Shown here: positions 11,501 to 25,200 of the stretch, in pieces | How the letters are laid out: the number at the start of each line of letters is the position of its first letter | How positions within the stretch are numbered: position 1 is the stretch's first letter | Source of the DNA: Sinohyriopsis cumingii | Lineage: Eukaryota > Mollusca > Bivalvia > Unionida > Unionidae | Length of the DNA: 64,000 nt | NCBI GenBank assembly: GCA_028554795.2 | Contig: CM068828.1 | Coordinates: forward strand, 10,930,814-10,994,813 | Direction: 5' to 3' | Notes under the pieces: model-generated | Told to the model about the DNA's origin: nothing | What the model saw: only the letters and a program-made list of their open reading frames with translations | Databases searched by the model: none | Program-made: the position numbers and the translations under genes

Positions 11501-14500
11501 TTTACCTGTTTGTTTTTCAGGTAATAGCTAGGATATTCTATAGTGTCAATAGGTCTTGGTCAGGACATATAACAGCTCAAGAACTTAGGAAAAGCAACTT
11601 TTTACAGGTTAGTATGAATAAACCAATTCCAGATCCCAAATTATGCTTGCAAGCATCGTTTTAAAAGTTTGGATAGAAAATTCCAGACTTGGTTTTTTAT
11701 TATGGAAGCTTATTGAGCATGCGATTCAAACTCAAGCTGGAAGATCTGAAAATTCAACTCTGTTTAATTTTACTCTGAATAAAGCTAGAATCAGATCTTT
11801 TAGGATGTTTGTAGAGCCCATGTTATTGGGACAGTGTGACATGGCAGTCACGTTTCCAGTAGCAGTAGCTTTGATGGTGTTGTTATGGTTGTCATCAGGA
11901 TGTTTGTAGAACCCATGTTATTGGAACAGTGTGACATGGCAGTCATTTTTCCAATAGCAGTAGCTTTGATGGTGTCATTATGGTTGTTGTCAGGATGTTT
12001 GTAGAACCCATGTTATTGGGACAGTGTGACATGGCAGTCACTTTTCCAGTAGCAGTAGCTTTGATGGTGTTGTTATGGTTGTCATCAGGATGTTTGTAGA
12101 GCCCAAGTTATTGGGACAGTGTGATATGGCAGTCACTTTTCCAATAGCAGTAGCTTTGATAGTGTTGTTATGATTGTCATCAGGATGTTTGTAGAACCCA
12201 TGTTATTGGAACAGTATGACATGGCAGTCATTTTTCCAATAGCAGTGGCTTTGATGGTGTCATTATGGTTGTCATCAGGATGTTTGTAGAACCCATGTTA
12301 TTGGAACAGTGTGACATGGCAGTCATTTTTCCAATAGCAGTGGCTTTGCTGGTGTCATTATGGTTGTCATCAGGATGTTTGTAGAACCTATGTTATTGGG
12401 ACAGTGTGACATGGCAGTCACTTTTCCAGTAGCAGTAGCTTTGATGGTGTTGTTATGGTTGTCATCAGGATGTTTGTAGAGCCCATGTTATTGGGACAGT
12501 GTGACATGGCAGTCATTTTTCCAATAGCAGTAGCTTTGATGGTGTCATTATGGTTGTCATCAGGATGTTTGTAGAACCCAAGTTATTGGGACAGTGTGAC
12601 ATGGCAGTCACTTTTCCAATAGTAGCAGCTTTGATGGTATCATTATGATTGTCATGAGGATGTCTGTAGAGCCCATGTCACTGGGACAGTGTGACATGGC
12701 AGTCACTTTTCCAATAGCAGTAGTGTTTTAAGTTTTTGATAGAGTGTTTCAAGTTTTTGTTTGAAGTGCTTCAATTGTGTACATTTTCCCTCTTGATGGA
12801 TTCTATTCGTACTTGGCATAAATCATTTTGAAACTTAGACAATTCATTCTGCAACATTTGCTTGTCACTTTGACCTTGGGGGTCTTAGTTACAATCTTAG
12901 AAAATGTTTGTTATTTTTTTTGTTAAGATTTTGTCATTTGTTAATATTACTTAAATCTCTTGATGGATTTTGTTCATACTTAAGATGACACTTGGTCACT
13001 CCTTTGACCTTGGGATCATGGTCAGTAAAAATATTGCATTTCATTTTTTTATTTGCATGTATTTTTGTTGACCCCTTTATGAAGCTAAGACAATTCATTC
13101 CAGAAATATGCTCGCTTAATGTTTGTGACCTTGTTAAGGTCATATGTTTTACATGTGCGTATGTGAGAAAGCTTGCCAGTAGCTTCTCGTGGGTCAGTGG
13201 TTCTTCCCGGGTTCTTCCTCCACCATTAATACTGGCCATCATGCATAGCCTATCTTGTGCTGAAAAATGGCATTAAACCCCACAACAACAACAACATATT
13301 TTACAGCTTTTCTTGTTGTCTAGCTTTAATTCTTGTCTTTGACTTTTAAATTAAAATTGAATAAATGTGTGCCTATTTTAAATGAATTTTATGAATGAAA
13401 CAAATGATAGCAAGCCTTGGAAAGTAAAAGATTGACATAATTCAATGAGTTTCATAAATTTCCTTTGGAATTGGTGCAGATATAATATTCTGTTTAGCAT
13501 GTGTTGAAATGCACATCTTATTTGATGAAATTGCAGAATAGTGTAGCGTAATGACCATGAACAGTGTAGTGTAATGACCATCAATACTGTAGCGTAATGA
13601 CCATGATTAGTGTAGTGTAATGACCATGAATAGTGTAGTTTAATGGCAATGAATAGTGCTGTGTAATGACCATGAATAGTATAGTGTAATGACCATGAAT
13701 AGTGTAGTGTAATGACCATGAATATTATAGTGTAATGACCATGAATAGTGTAGTGTAATGACTGTGAATAGTGTAGTGTAATGACCATGAATATTGTAGT
13801 GTAATGACCATGAATAGTGTAGTTTAATGGCTATGAATAGTGCTGTGTAATGACCATGAATAGTATAGTGTAATGACCATAAATAGTGTAGTGTAATGGC
13901 CATGAATATTATAGTGTAATGACCATGAATAGTGTAGTGTAATGACCATGAATAGTGTAGTGAAATGACCACAAATAGTGTAGTGTAATGACCATTAATA
14001 TTATAGTGTAATGACCATGAATAGTGTAATGAAATGACCATGAATATTATAGTGTAATGACCATGAATACTGTAGTGTAATGACCATGAATAGTGTAGTG
14101 TAATGACCATGAATAGTGTAGTGAAATGACCACAAATAATGTAGTGTAATGACCATTAATAGTGCTGTGTAATGACCATGAATAGTGTAGTGTAATGACC
14201 ATGAACAGTATAGTGTAATGACCATCAATACTGTAGCATAATGACCACAAATAGTGTAGTGTAATGACCATTAATAGTGTAGTGTAATGACCATGAATAG
14301 TATAGTGTAATGACCATGAATAGTGTAGTGTAATGACCATTAATAGTGTAGTGTAATGACCATTAATAGTGCTGTGTAATGACCATGAATAGTGTAGTGA
14401 AATGACCATGAAAAACCATTAAATGCCTGTGTCATTATTCATTATTCATACATTGCATTATGACATCATTTCTAATGTCGTGAGGTGTTGTTATACATGT

Positions 14501-17500
14501 TGCATAAAGAAAATTATGATAGGGGTATATTAAAACCTAAATAATATGGCAGTCATGTTAAATAATATGGCAATTGTGTGATGAAAAATTTTGGGATATG
14601 CAGAGATAAAAGTTTTACCTGGGATATGCATCACTTGTGTTGACAAAGTATTTTCCTACTTTTATTTTCGATCGTGGTGTAATAAAGTACTTACTGAAGT
14701 AGTTCAGTACTGAGAGATAACAAAGGGGACATTATCTTTTACACATCTCATGATGACATATAGACATTACAATTGCAGCAAAATAGTTTATTTGTGCCTT
14801 CCCTTGTTTTCTCATCCCATAGACAGACTGGCTTCCAAATCATTAGGTGTCAGTTAAGAATTCAAAAACTAATGGGAAAGTTAGTAAATCAGTATGTACT
14901 CTAAATTCATATTTTTTCCCATTAGCAAAATAATGAAGATTTTGTTGGTAATTAATTTTATGGATTGAGCAGGAAGTCATATTATTTCCATGGTACGTTA
15001 CTGGTGTCATCATAAGTCTAAAGTTTTATCAGGACAATTTATAATTGATTGATTGAAATGTGCAAATTCTAAGGGCGGGGTGCTACAAATAAATTAAAAT
15101 TTCACATACAAGTGAAATTTTTAATAGATGACCTGTTATCAGTGACTAAGATTTATGCAGACCGGAAAAAATAGAAATTATGATTAAATGGAGACAACTG
15201 GGCTGAAATACACTTGTATATTGACAACTTATATTTGTGTAATGCACTCCAAAATGCATTAGATAATATACATGCATATGAAAAATTCATGAATTTGAGT
15301 ATTCGATCGTATGTTAGAAAATCCACGTATCAGTCAAATCCTGTTAGAAAACAACTAAAACTATGTATAAATAAATGGTAGTCCTTGGTTGATCTATATC
15401 CCATTGTCAACAAAAACGCATTTCCCAAAATAATTCACTCTGATATTTATTATCCTAGTAGCACATGGCTGCATATTTGTTTATATGCTGCATGTACATG
15501 TACTTAAATTGGCCTAGATTTTGGTCATCAAGAGACAACTACTGTCATACTGAGGCTACCAAGGGGATGAGGCTATTCATAGGGAAATGTAATGTAAATT
15601 AAAAAGTTTAACATTCTTGCAAGATGTCCCACCTTCATTTAACTCGATGACCAAATATCTATTGTTTCACAATATTGGAACTTTAATTTGAGTTTTAAAA
15701 AGCCATTGGTAGCGATCATAAGCATTTTGTTTCAAACAGGAAACTTTCACAGCACAATAAATATGTTCCAGTCACTATGAAAAATGAAACAAAGCTTTTA
15801 TTTAAGTTTGTTGCCAACTTCCTTTGATCAAAGGTCTTTGGCTTGATTTGATGAAGGTTATGCTAAAGGCAGTCTTTGAAGAACCAAACAAATACCAGTT
15901 ATTGCTACAGCAACATCAGATAATTATAAAACACTGACGGAGGCTGAATTATTAAAAAATTTGCTTAGTATATATACAGAATGATCGATGCTTCAAAGGT
16001 AATCGGTTTTCTTTGAAGTTTCAGAAAAACTATTTTTACTGGTACTTTTTTCAAAGAGGAAAAAAAATTGCCATGGTTTGGTAGGTTGTAGCCATTCCTG
16101 TTCCCACGTTCAGAGGTGTTCAATTGTAGCTATTCAGGTAGCATGACTATTTGGGTTATATTACAGCACAGAGCACTAAGGCCACATATCAGCATAAGCG
16201 GATAATGATATAAAAATGCTGTGTTAGGGTGGTTTGTCAATATGAACAAAGGATTTGTTTATGTAACACTAGATTCCAGTGCAATTTTATATCCATGTTT
16301 GCTGCTTCCTGTCATGGTGCCTTTGAATTTCTCAACTCGAAACCCAAGACTGTATATACAGTTTTTAACAGCCAAAAATGTTGTTGCCAAAGAGATTGCC
16401 AGATGGCATGTTTTGGTGCCAATAAGGAAAAAAAATAGCAATTTGCAACATTGGTGAAGCCTAGTGCAATCCCTGGCTACTCAGTTAGTACTCGTTGAAT
16501 TTGAAATGGATTAAGTTAAACATGCTACTCAGTGTTATCACTCTATTTTGCAGTGAATTAAATTATGTATGCTACTCTGTTAGTACTCAACATTGCAATG
16601 AATTTGAAATAGATTATGTTGTACATGTTACTTAATGTTAGTACTCTGTATTGCAGTGAATTTGAAATAGATTATGTTGTACATGTTACTTAATGTTAGT
16701 ACTCTATATTGCAATGAATTTGAAATAGATTATATTGTACATGTTACTTAATGTTAGTACTCTATATTGCGGTGAATTGGAAATAGATTATGTTGTACAT
16801 GTTACTTAATGTTAGTACTCTATATTGCAGTGAATTGGAAATGGATTTACTTGAGTCTGGAGGTGGTGTGAATCATCTTAAATCTATGCAGTATCATAAA
16901 TCATTATTTTTTTGTTGTGGCTGATATTGTCATTTTGCCAAATGTGATGATGATACATCAAGATAGCGATATGCAACATCACTATTTCACAGAAAAGTCA
17001 AAGATGGATCTTTATAATTGTGGTTCGTTGCAGCCTTGAAATCCGTGAAAGTCAGTATTGCATTAAATTGTGTATTCACAGTAATAAATAATAAGACAAA
17101 GTATCCACAATGTCTTACTTAATAGTGAGACAAAGAATTCAAAATATCTCAATAGTAACACAAAGTATTTACAATATCTCACTTAATTGTAAGACAAATT
17201 ATTTGAAATATCTCAATAGTTACAAAAAGGTTCACAATATCTCACCTAATACTAAGACAAAAGTATTCAGAATATTTCACTTTATAGTGAGACAAAGTAT
17301 TCACTGTATCTCAAATGATTGTAAGACAGAGTATTTGAAATATTTCACTTAAACTTTGTTTCTTTTTTCAGACAGTACAGTTACTGGAAGATGAAGATGA
17401 TATCAATCAAATAATGGACTACTTTTCCTATGAACATTTCTATGTGATATACTGTAAATTCTGGGAGTTAGACAAAGATCATGATCTCTATATAGACAGG

Positions 17501-20500
17501 AATGATCTAGCTCGACATAATGACCATGGTAAGTCTCACTAGCCTACATCATGATCTCTATATGACAGGAATGATCTATCTAGACATAATGACCATGGTA
17601 AGTCTCACTAGCCTTCATCATGATCTCTATATAGATAGGAATGATCTAGCTTGACATAATGACCATGGTAAGTCTCACTAGCCTTCATCATGATCTCTAT
17701 ATGACAGAAATGATCTAGCTAGACATAATGACCATAATAAGTCTCACTAGCCTTCATCATGATCTCTATATAGACAGGAATGATCTAGCTAGACATAATG
17801 ATCATGGTAAGTCACACTAGCCTTCATCATGATCTCTATATAGACAGGAATCATCTAGCTAGACATAATGACCATGGTAAGTCTCACTAGCCTTCATCAT
17901 GATCTCTATATAGACAGGAATGATCTAGCTAGACATAATGATCATGGTAAGTCACACTAGCCTTCATCATGATCTCTATATGACAGAAATGATCTAGCTA
18001 GACATAATGACCATGATAAGTCTCACTAGCCTTCATCATGATCTCTATATAGACAGGAATGATCTAGATAGACATAATGATCATGGTAAGTCTCACTAGC
18101 CTTCATCATCATAAATGGGATCTATATAGACAGGAATGATCTAGCTAGACATAATGATCATGGTAAGTCTCACTAGCCTTCATCATCATAAATGGAATCT
18201 ATATAGACAGGAATGATCTAGATAGACATAATGATCATGGTAAGTCTCACTAGCCTTCATCATCATAAATGGGATCTATATAGACAGGAATGATCTAGAT
18301 AGACATAATGATCATGGTAAGTATATGTCACTTTGGCATTTAGCACATACAGTCTCACTAGCCTTCATCATGAGAATTTGGATCACTTCAGGCTTTTCTG
18401 CATTAGCTTCAACTCTCAGCCATTTGAATCAGTTGGTCAAGTTTTAGAACATAATCAGCTGCTTGGACATGAAAACTATCCAAGATAATTAACTGCTACT
18501 ATGGTGTTTGCAGAATGTTAACAAAACATTAGATATCAATGAATTCAATTTTAAAAAAGTTACCTGAAATCAAGTATTTTTTAAGATACTTTTATCTGTA
18601 ATTTTACTAGAGCAGTGTTTTGTGAAAATGAAAAGACACAAAAGTAGCAGCTATTGTTTCTTGGCTGGTCTTCTGCTCAGAGTAATGATAGGCTGGTTTT
18701 CTAGTCAGAGTGGTTCTGATTTCTTCAAACACTCTGGCGATTGGCTGACACATGAAGCAGCTACTGACATAAACAAGCATTCTTAAATCTCAAGACATTG
18801 GATGGTGAGATTAAAATAGCTGGCAACATTGACAACTTTTCATCAACATTAAATATTTGTTTAAGGTTTAATAAGTCATATAAATGCTACATCAATTCAG
18901 TTGAAATGTTTTTTGCAACATCATTGTATGCATGAATTTTTTTACATAGATATGTCAGGACTTATGAAGATAATTTACAAAATGTTGAATTTTCCAATCA
19001 GAGGGTCTGGTTTGTACAATTTAAGTAATCGGAGGAAATAATGAAAGAGTTACTCCCCTTTTCTGGTTTCACAATGAGGTGCAAAAATACACAAAATTAT
19101 GACCAAAACCTAGGTTCTGTGGCACAAAAAGTGAAGGTCAGAGGTTTTCTTTGCATTTAATTACACTGTTTGAGTAACATTTTGGCAAAGATTTAGTGGT
19201 AGACACTGAGGAATATTTAATTCCTGAACCTTTCGTTCTCATCCACAATTTATTGGATCACTCCAATAAAATGACAAGCTTTTATTGCACTTAAAAGAAT
19301 AGAAAAATAAATATTTTGTTTACCTGATCTGAGAAAAGTGTATGCAAAATATATTTTGAAACCTAATTTTCAAGACTTTCAGAGACCATTTTATCTGCTT
19401 TCACATGCAATTCAAAAATTAATTTGAGTAGCAGGAGACAATACATTAAAGGAGACTAGAAATCAAAATTTTCCTTTTACGTATGTAATTCTCTACAGAT
19501 TTTAATTCGACTGCAATGTTTATAAATTAAATATCGTAAGCGGGTAGTGATTATATTGTGTGGAAGATACCACGATTCCGTAAATTGCCAAGTTTTTCTG
19601 AGTTTTGATGAGACGACAGATCACATGGTACCGTGACGCTATACTAGCCAGTCCTCGAATACAAACATAAACATTGGCGAGCGAGGCAGACAGGAGACCA
19701 CATTTGGGTTGCACATTCAAAAGTTGAATCTGCAATCTGATATAATAGTTTATGTACTGTACTGGTAAGTGCTAAAAGAAATTTGTTATGCACAGGCCCC
19801 GGGTTGGTGACTTAAATAAACTAAAATCCTGAATGAAATTCCACAAGCCCGGACAGTTCATACCTGTCAACTCTCAAGCCGGGAGAAAAACCTCCCAATT
19901 TTGGAGGTATTTCTACCTCCCGATCTCGTAATATGTCTCGATTTTGCGCAGCGAAGTCCCAATTATTACATTATGTCTGTCAATTTTCATTTGTCAGAAG
20001 AAACAAACCCAGCCCCAAACCATTTTTAAATATAACGTATGCAATCCACAGTCTAAACTGCCACACTGCAGACATCGTAGTGATATGACTGAAAAATTGT
20101 TAAAGCTACGTTAAAAATTCAAATCACACGCACACACGTCTAAACTGGCACTGGACGAAATAATTAATATCATACAACAGTTTTTTTTCTTTTTTTCTTC
20201 TTCAGTAAATAGAACGTGAAGATTAAACATTATTCAAGTAAATTTCAGATTTTTTAAACAACTACAACAGTACTATAGTATTAAAAAAAATTAAAAGAAT
20301 AAAATTGTCACCAATTAGCTTAAATGAATGATCACTTTGAAATTTTCTCTGCAAATAAAATCGCATCTCCATTTCCACCAAAGAAACTCGGCCAGTTAAC
20401 ACCTGACATTCCTTTATCGTATATGAAAAGTTTAATTATCATGATTAAATTACAAGGAATAAAACAAAATATACCATGCAGTATATGTGGCCCTAAAGAA

Positions 20501-22217
20501 CTAATTCTGAATAATATTTTATTCAGCAAACAGTGTTACATGCATTAAGACTTAAACGTAAGGAAATAAGGTGGGGCATAAAACGTGAGAAAAACAGTTG
20601 CCACAAGTACGGTAACTTGTGACTGCAGATTTGAACTGTTAAAATTAAGTCCATGGCATCGTAAGTAACAACAAAATAGGCATCGTTTATTTGGTAATCA
20701 GTTGCTGGTGCTTACGCATACACACACTGTCGAACATGGTTTCTTTGAAGTATGTCCGAAGGGCAGTCTTTTTCACAAGATCAATGCAAGGATAAGGACT
20801 ATGTTCATTAGTCACACCGGCTTTATTGTTTGCGTACTTAAATCAAAACTTTAGCTATTTTGCAGTTTAGCCAGAACTGACCAGAATATGCAAAAGGGGC
20901 TTGTCATGGGGGAATAATAAGGCGTATCACAGGGAGAAAAGGCACGTCAAATGGGTGGTCACACATTGGGGCAAGGGGGAGGGTCAATAGTTTCCCCCCC
21001 CCAGTTCTATTGTCAGACAGTTAATGTGAAACTTTGACCTCTTTTTTTTTAATCGCTGCTTTTTAAACTGCCCAAGGAATAGTTTTATATCAGTTCCAAT
21101 TATTACAGATTACTGTTTATGCATACTACATGTATACAGTGCATTTTTTTTTTTAATTTTTTAATTTTTATAAGATTACTGAAAATTGTGTTTTCTCGAA
21201 ACACGACAGGTTTAGAATCTTATTTTCAGAAAAGTTTCCATTTGATTAAAATCAAATCTAAATTTCACCTAGGACAGTGGTGATTTGATTTAGATTGTGC
21301 TGTGTTAAGGCATGTATGTCAACATCTTGAAAATACATTTACTCATTTCACCAGCGCAATCAAAGTTTCCTCAGGCAAACAATTTTTGTTTCGACAAGCC
21401 TGACGGGCACCTCACTTTGAATACAGGATGGACCGGAACTAAAACCAGAAGGGGCCCAGGGTGTCGGGCTATCAGATTTGTTTTTAGCACTGCTGTTTTT
21501 AGATAAAAGATGTGTGGATTGATTGTTGCATTTTGTGGTCACTTACTCGTCCTTCTGCCTGTTTTCGTAACTCACACATTTAACACTTTTCCCAGGATTT
21601 AAAATGTCCAAAGGTATGTCTGGAACAGCGCCAACTTTTAGTCTAGGCCTAGCATTTGCCTATCTTTGAGCTGCTATTTTTTCATGATCCCTCTTGTAAC
21701 ATTCCTTTGAGAAATGTAACGAGCACATAGTGCTGTATGGTGTTGCTTTGAAATCGACTTGTTTGTAATAATGTACCCATTCTTTCATTATGCCTTTATC
21801 TTTCGGAAAAGAATTTTTTTTATGTTAACAGGTTTTTCTTAATGTTGTATTACACCTGTAAGCAACGCAAAACGGTATTGTCTTTTACTCTGGCAACTCC
21901 TTGGGCTGCTGGAGTCACTACTATGACATCACATCCCGAAAGTAACAGAATAGGCGCGGAAATTTTGCATACGAGGTCACGGAAATTCAGCTCCTAGAAG
22001 ATAGGCCAATATTTAAATATTGGCATTACGGTCGCAGATGATACTTCAGAATAAGGTTTTCTGCTATAGTACTTTTATTATTATTCTATATTTCCATTGG
22101 TTTCTGGTCTCCTTTAAGATACTTTGGCACTTTCTTTGCCGAACTTTGAATAAGATTTATATTAAAAATATTACCTCATTAAATGTTAAATGACATATCA
22201 TTTTGGGATTGAATTTC

Positions 22218-22263
<46 letters not shown>

Positions 22264-25200
22264 AAAGATGGTAATTGTTATTAATTGTTTTATTGTGGGC
22301 GTGGGTGGATGGTAATGTTATTATCAATTCTGAACTATGCAGTACTAAAATGTGAAAATAGAGCAGAAAAATTATGTTACCTATTTCATTCCATCATAAT
22401 AATTAATCTAAAAATCATTTTTAAATGGTTGGAATCTGCCATTATATGAGTAAATTCTGTACTTTAATTAGATAGAAATCATCCCACACTACTAAGCCCC
22501 TTTTCATTGTGTGGATGTTGCTATTGATCTTATTTAATTGGACAAATTTTGTTTTATCATTCTTACTTAATTTATTTCACTTAAGTTTAATTCCTGACTC
22601 ACAAAAACCAATTTTAATGCAATTTCACCTCATTAAATACTCTATTTTTGTGTTTCTATGCATTATTAGGACACATCCATGCTGGAATATCCCTCATTAT
22701 AAAGTCCTTCACGTAAAATTTAGGTAACTTATTTCTCACATGAACAGCATTATAACAAGCAAATGATGTGTACGATATGCCTATCTGACTCACTCACAGA
22801 CTCTCCAGATGACGTCATAAATGGTTGCAGGGTTCCTCGTGATTTTACTATTAAAAGAATAAATGTTTCTTATAATAATAAAATATGTTTACAACAAATA
22901 ACTTAAAAAAACTTTTATAAAATGACCTGTATTGTCTAATGTGACACTTTGGTCAGTGATACACCATCTTTTGTTTTCTAACACTATTTCCTTATGAGAA
23001 ATGAGAGAAAATTACAATTCTGCCCTTTTCTTAGGATTTTTCAATCCCACAAAATTCTGTATGATGAATTCAATTAAATTTTGTTGACTTTCTCCATTGC
23101 AGCAATCAATATGAAAGTCATAGATAGGATATTTTCTGGGTCAGTCACAAGGTGAGTATAGTCAGCTTGATTATTATTATTTTTATTGTCCACACAGTTG
23201 TTAGTTGGAAATGGGATCTAGATTGTTATTATTGTCCACACAGTTGTTAGTTGGAAATGGCATCTAGGTTGTTATTATTGTCCACAGTTGTTAGTTGGAA
23301 ATGGCATATAGATTGTTATTTTTGTCCACACAGTTGTTAGTTGGAAATGGGATCTAGATTGTTATTATTGTCCACACAGTTGATAGTTAGAAATGGGATC
23401 TAGATTATTATTATTGTCCACACAGTTGATAGTTAGAAATGGGATCTAGATTGTTATTATTGTCCACACAGTTGTTAGTTGGAGATGGGATCTAGATTAT
23501 TATTATTGTCCACACAGTTGATAGTTAGAAATGGGATCTAGATTATTATTATTGTCCACACAGTTGATAAGTAGATATGGGATCTAGATTGTTATTATTG
23601 TCCACACAGTTGATAGTTAGAAATGGGATCTAGATTGTTATTATTGTCCACACAGTTGATAAGTAGATATGGGATCTAGATTGTTATTATTGTCCACACC
23701 GTTGTTAGTTGGAGATGGGATCTAGTTTATTATTATTGTCCACACAGTTGTTAGTTGGAAATGGGATCTAGATTATTATTATTGTCCACACAGTTGATAA
23801 GTAGATATGGGATCTAGATTGTTATTATTGTCCACACAGTTGTTAGTTAGAAATGGGATCTAGATTATTATTATTGTCCACACAGTTGTTAGTTGGAGAT
23901 GGGATCTAGATTGTTATTATTGTCCACACAATTGTTAGTTGGAAATGGGATCTAGATTATTATTATTGTCCACACAGTTGTTAGTTGGAAATGGGATCTA
24001 GATTATTATTATTGTCCACACAGTTGTTAGTTGGAGATGGGATCTAGATTATTATTATTGTCCACACAGTTGTTAGTTGGAAATGGGATTTAGATTGTTA
24101 TTATTGTCCACACAGTTGATAGTTAGAAATAGGATCTAGATTATTATTATTGTCCACACAGTTGCTAGTTGGAAATGGCATCTAGATTGTTATTTTTGTC
24201 CACACAGTTGTTAGTTAGAAATGGGATCTAGATTATTATTATTGTCCACACAGTTGTTAGTTGGAAATGGGATCTAGATTATTATTATTGTCCACACAGT
24301 TGTTAGTTGGAAATGGGATCTAGATTATTATTATTGTCCACACAGTTGTTAGTTGGAGATGGGATCTAGATTATTATTATTGTCCACACAGTTGTTAGTT
24401 GGAAATGGGATTTAGATTGTTATTATTGTCCACACAGTTGATAGTTAGAAATGGGATCTAGATTATTATTATTGTCCACACAGTTGTTAGTTGGAAATGG
24501 GATCTAGATTGTTATTATTGTCCACACAGTTGATAGTTAGAAATGGGATCTAGATTGTTATTATTGTCCACACAGTTGTTAGTTGGAAATGGGATTTAGA
24601 TTGTTATTATTGTCCACACTGTTGATAGTTCGAAATAGCATCTAGATTATTATTATTGTCCACACAGTTGTTAGTTGGAAGTGGGATATACATTCAATTT
24701 GTTATTATTATCCACACAGTTGTTAGTTGGAAATGGGATCTAGATTGTTATTATTGTCCACACAGTTGCTAGTTGGAAATAGGATCTAGATTATTATTAT
24801 TGTCCACACAGTTGCTAGTTGGAAATGGTATCTAGATTATTATTATTGTCCACACAGTTGTTAGTTGGAAATAGGATCTAGATTATTATTATTGTCCACA
24901 CAGCTGTTAGTTGGAAATAGGATCTAGATTATTATTATTGTCCACACAGTTGTTAGTTGGAAATGGGATCTAGATTATTATTATTGTCCACACAGTTGAT
25001 AAGTAGATATGGGATCTAGATTGTTATTATTGTCCACACAGTTGTTAGTTGGAGATGGGATCTAGATTATTATTATTGTCCACACCGTTGTTAGTTGGAG
25101 ATGGGATCTAGATTGTTGTTATTGTCCACACAGTTGTTAGTTGGAGATGGGATCTAGTTTATTATTATTGTCCACACCGTTGTTAGTTGGAGATGGGATC

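Noticed and set aside
11194-11664. 156-residue frame with [13 protein letters not shown] repeats
   Set aside because: A 39-bp array read in frame, running into the real exon c in the wrong frame.
13378-14409. Minus-strand proteins rich in HGHYTTLF / [10 protein letters not shown]
   Set aside because: They are translations of a 23-bp array; the 23-residue period equals three units. No coding signature.
19860-19960. GGGAG/CTCCC pairs (ACCTCCCAATTTTGGAGG) as a terminator or separate element
   Set aside because: Looks like a common marine-invertebrate repeat fragment nested in the TTAA element, but no ends or second copy could be shown.
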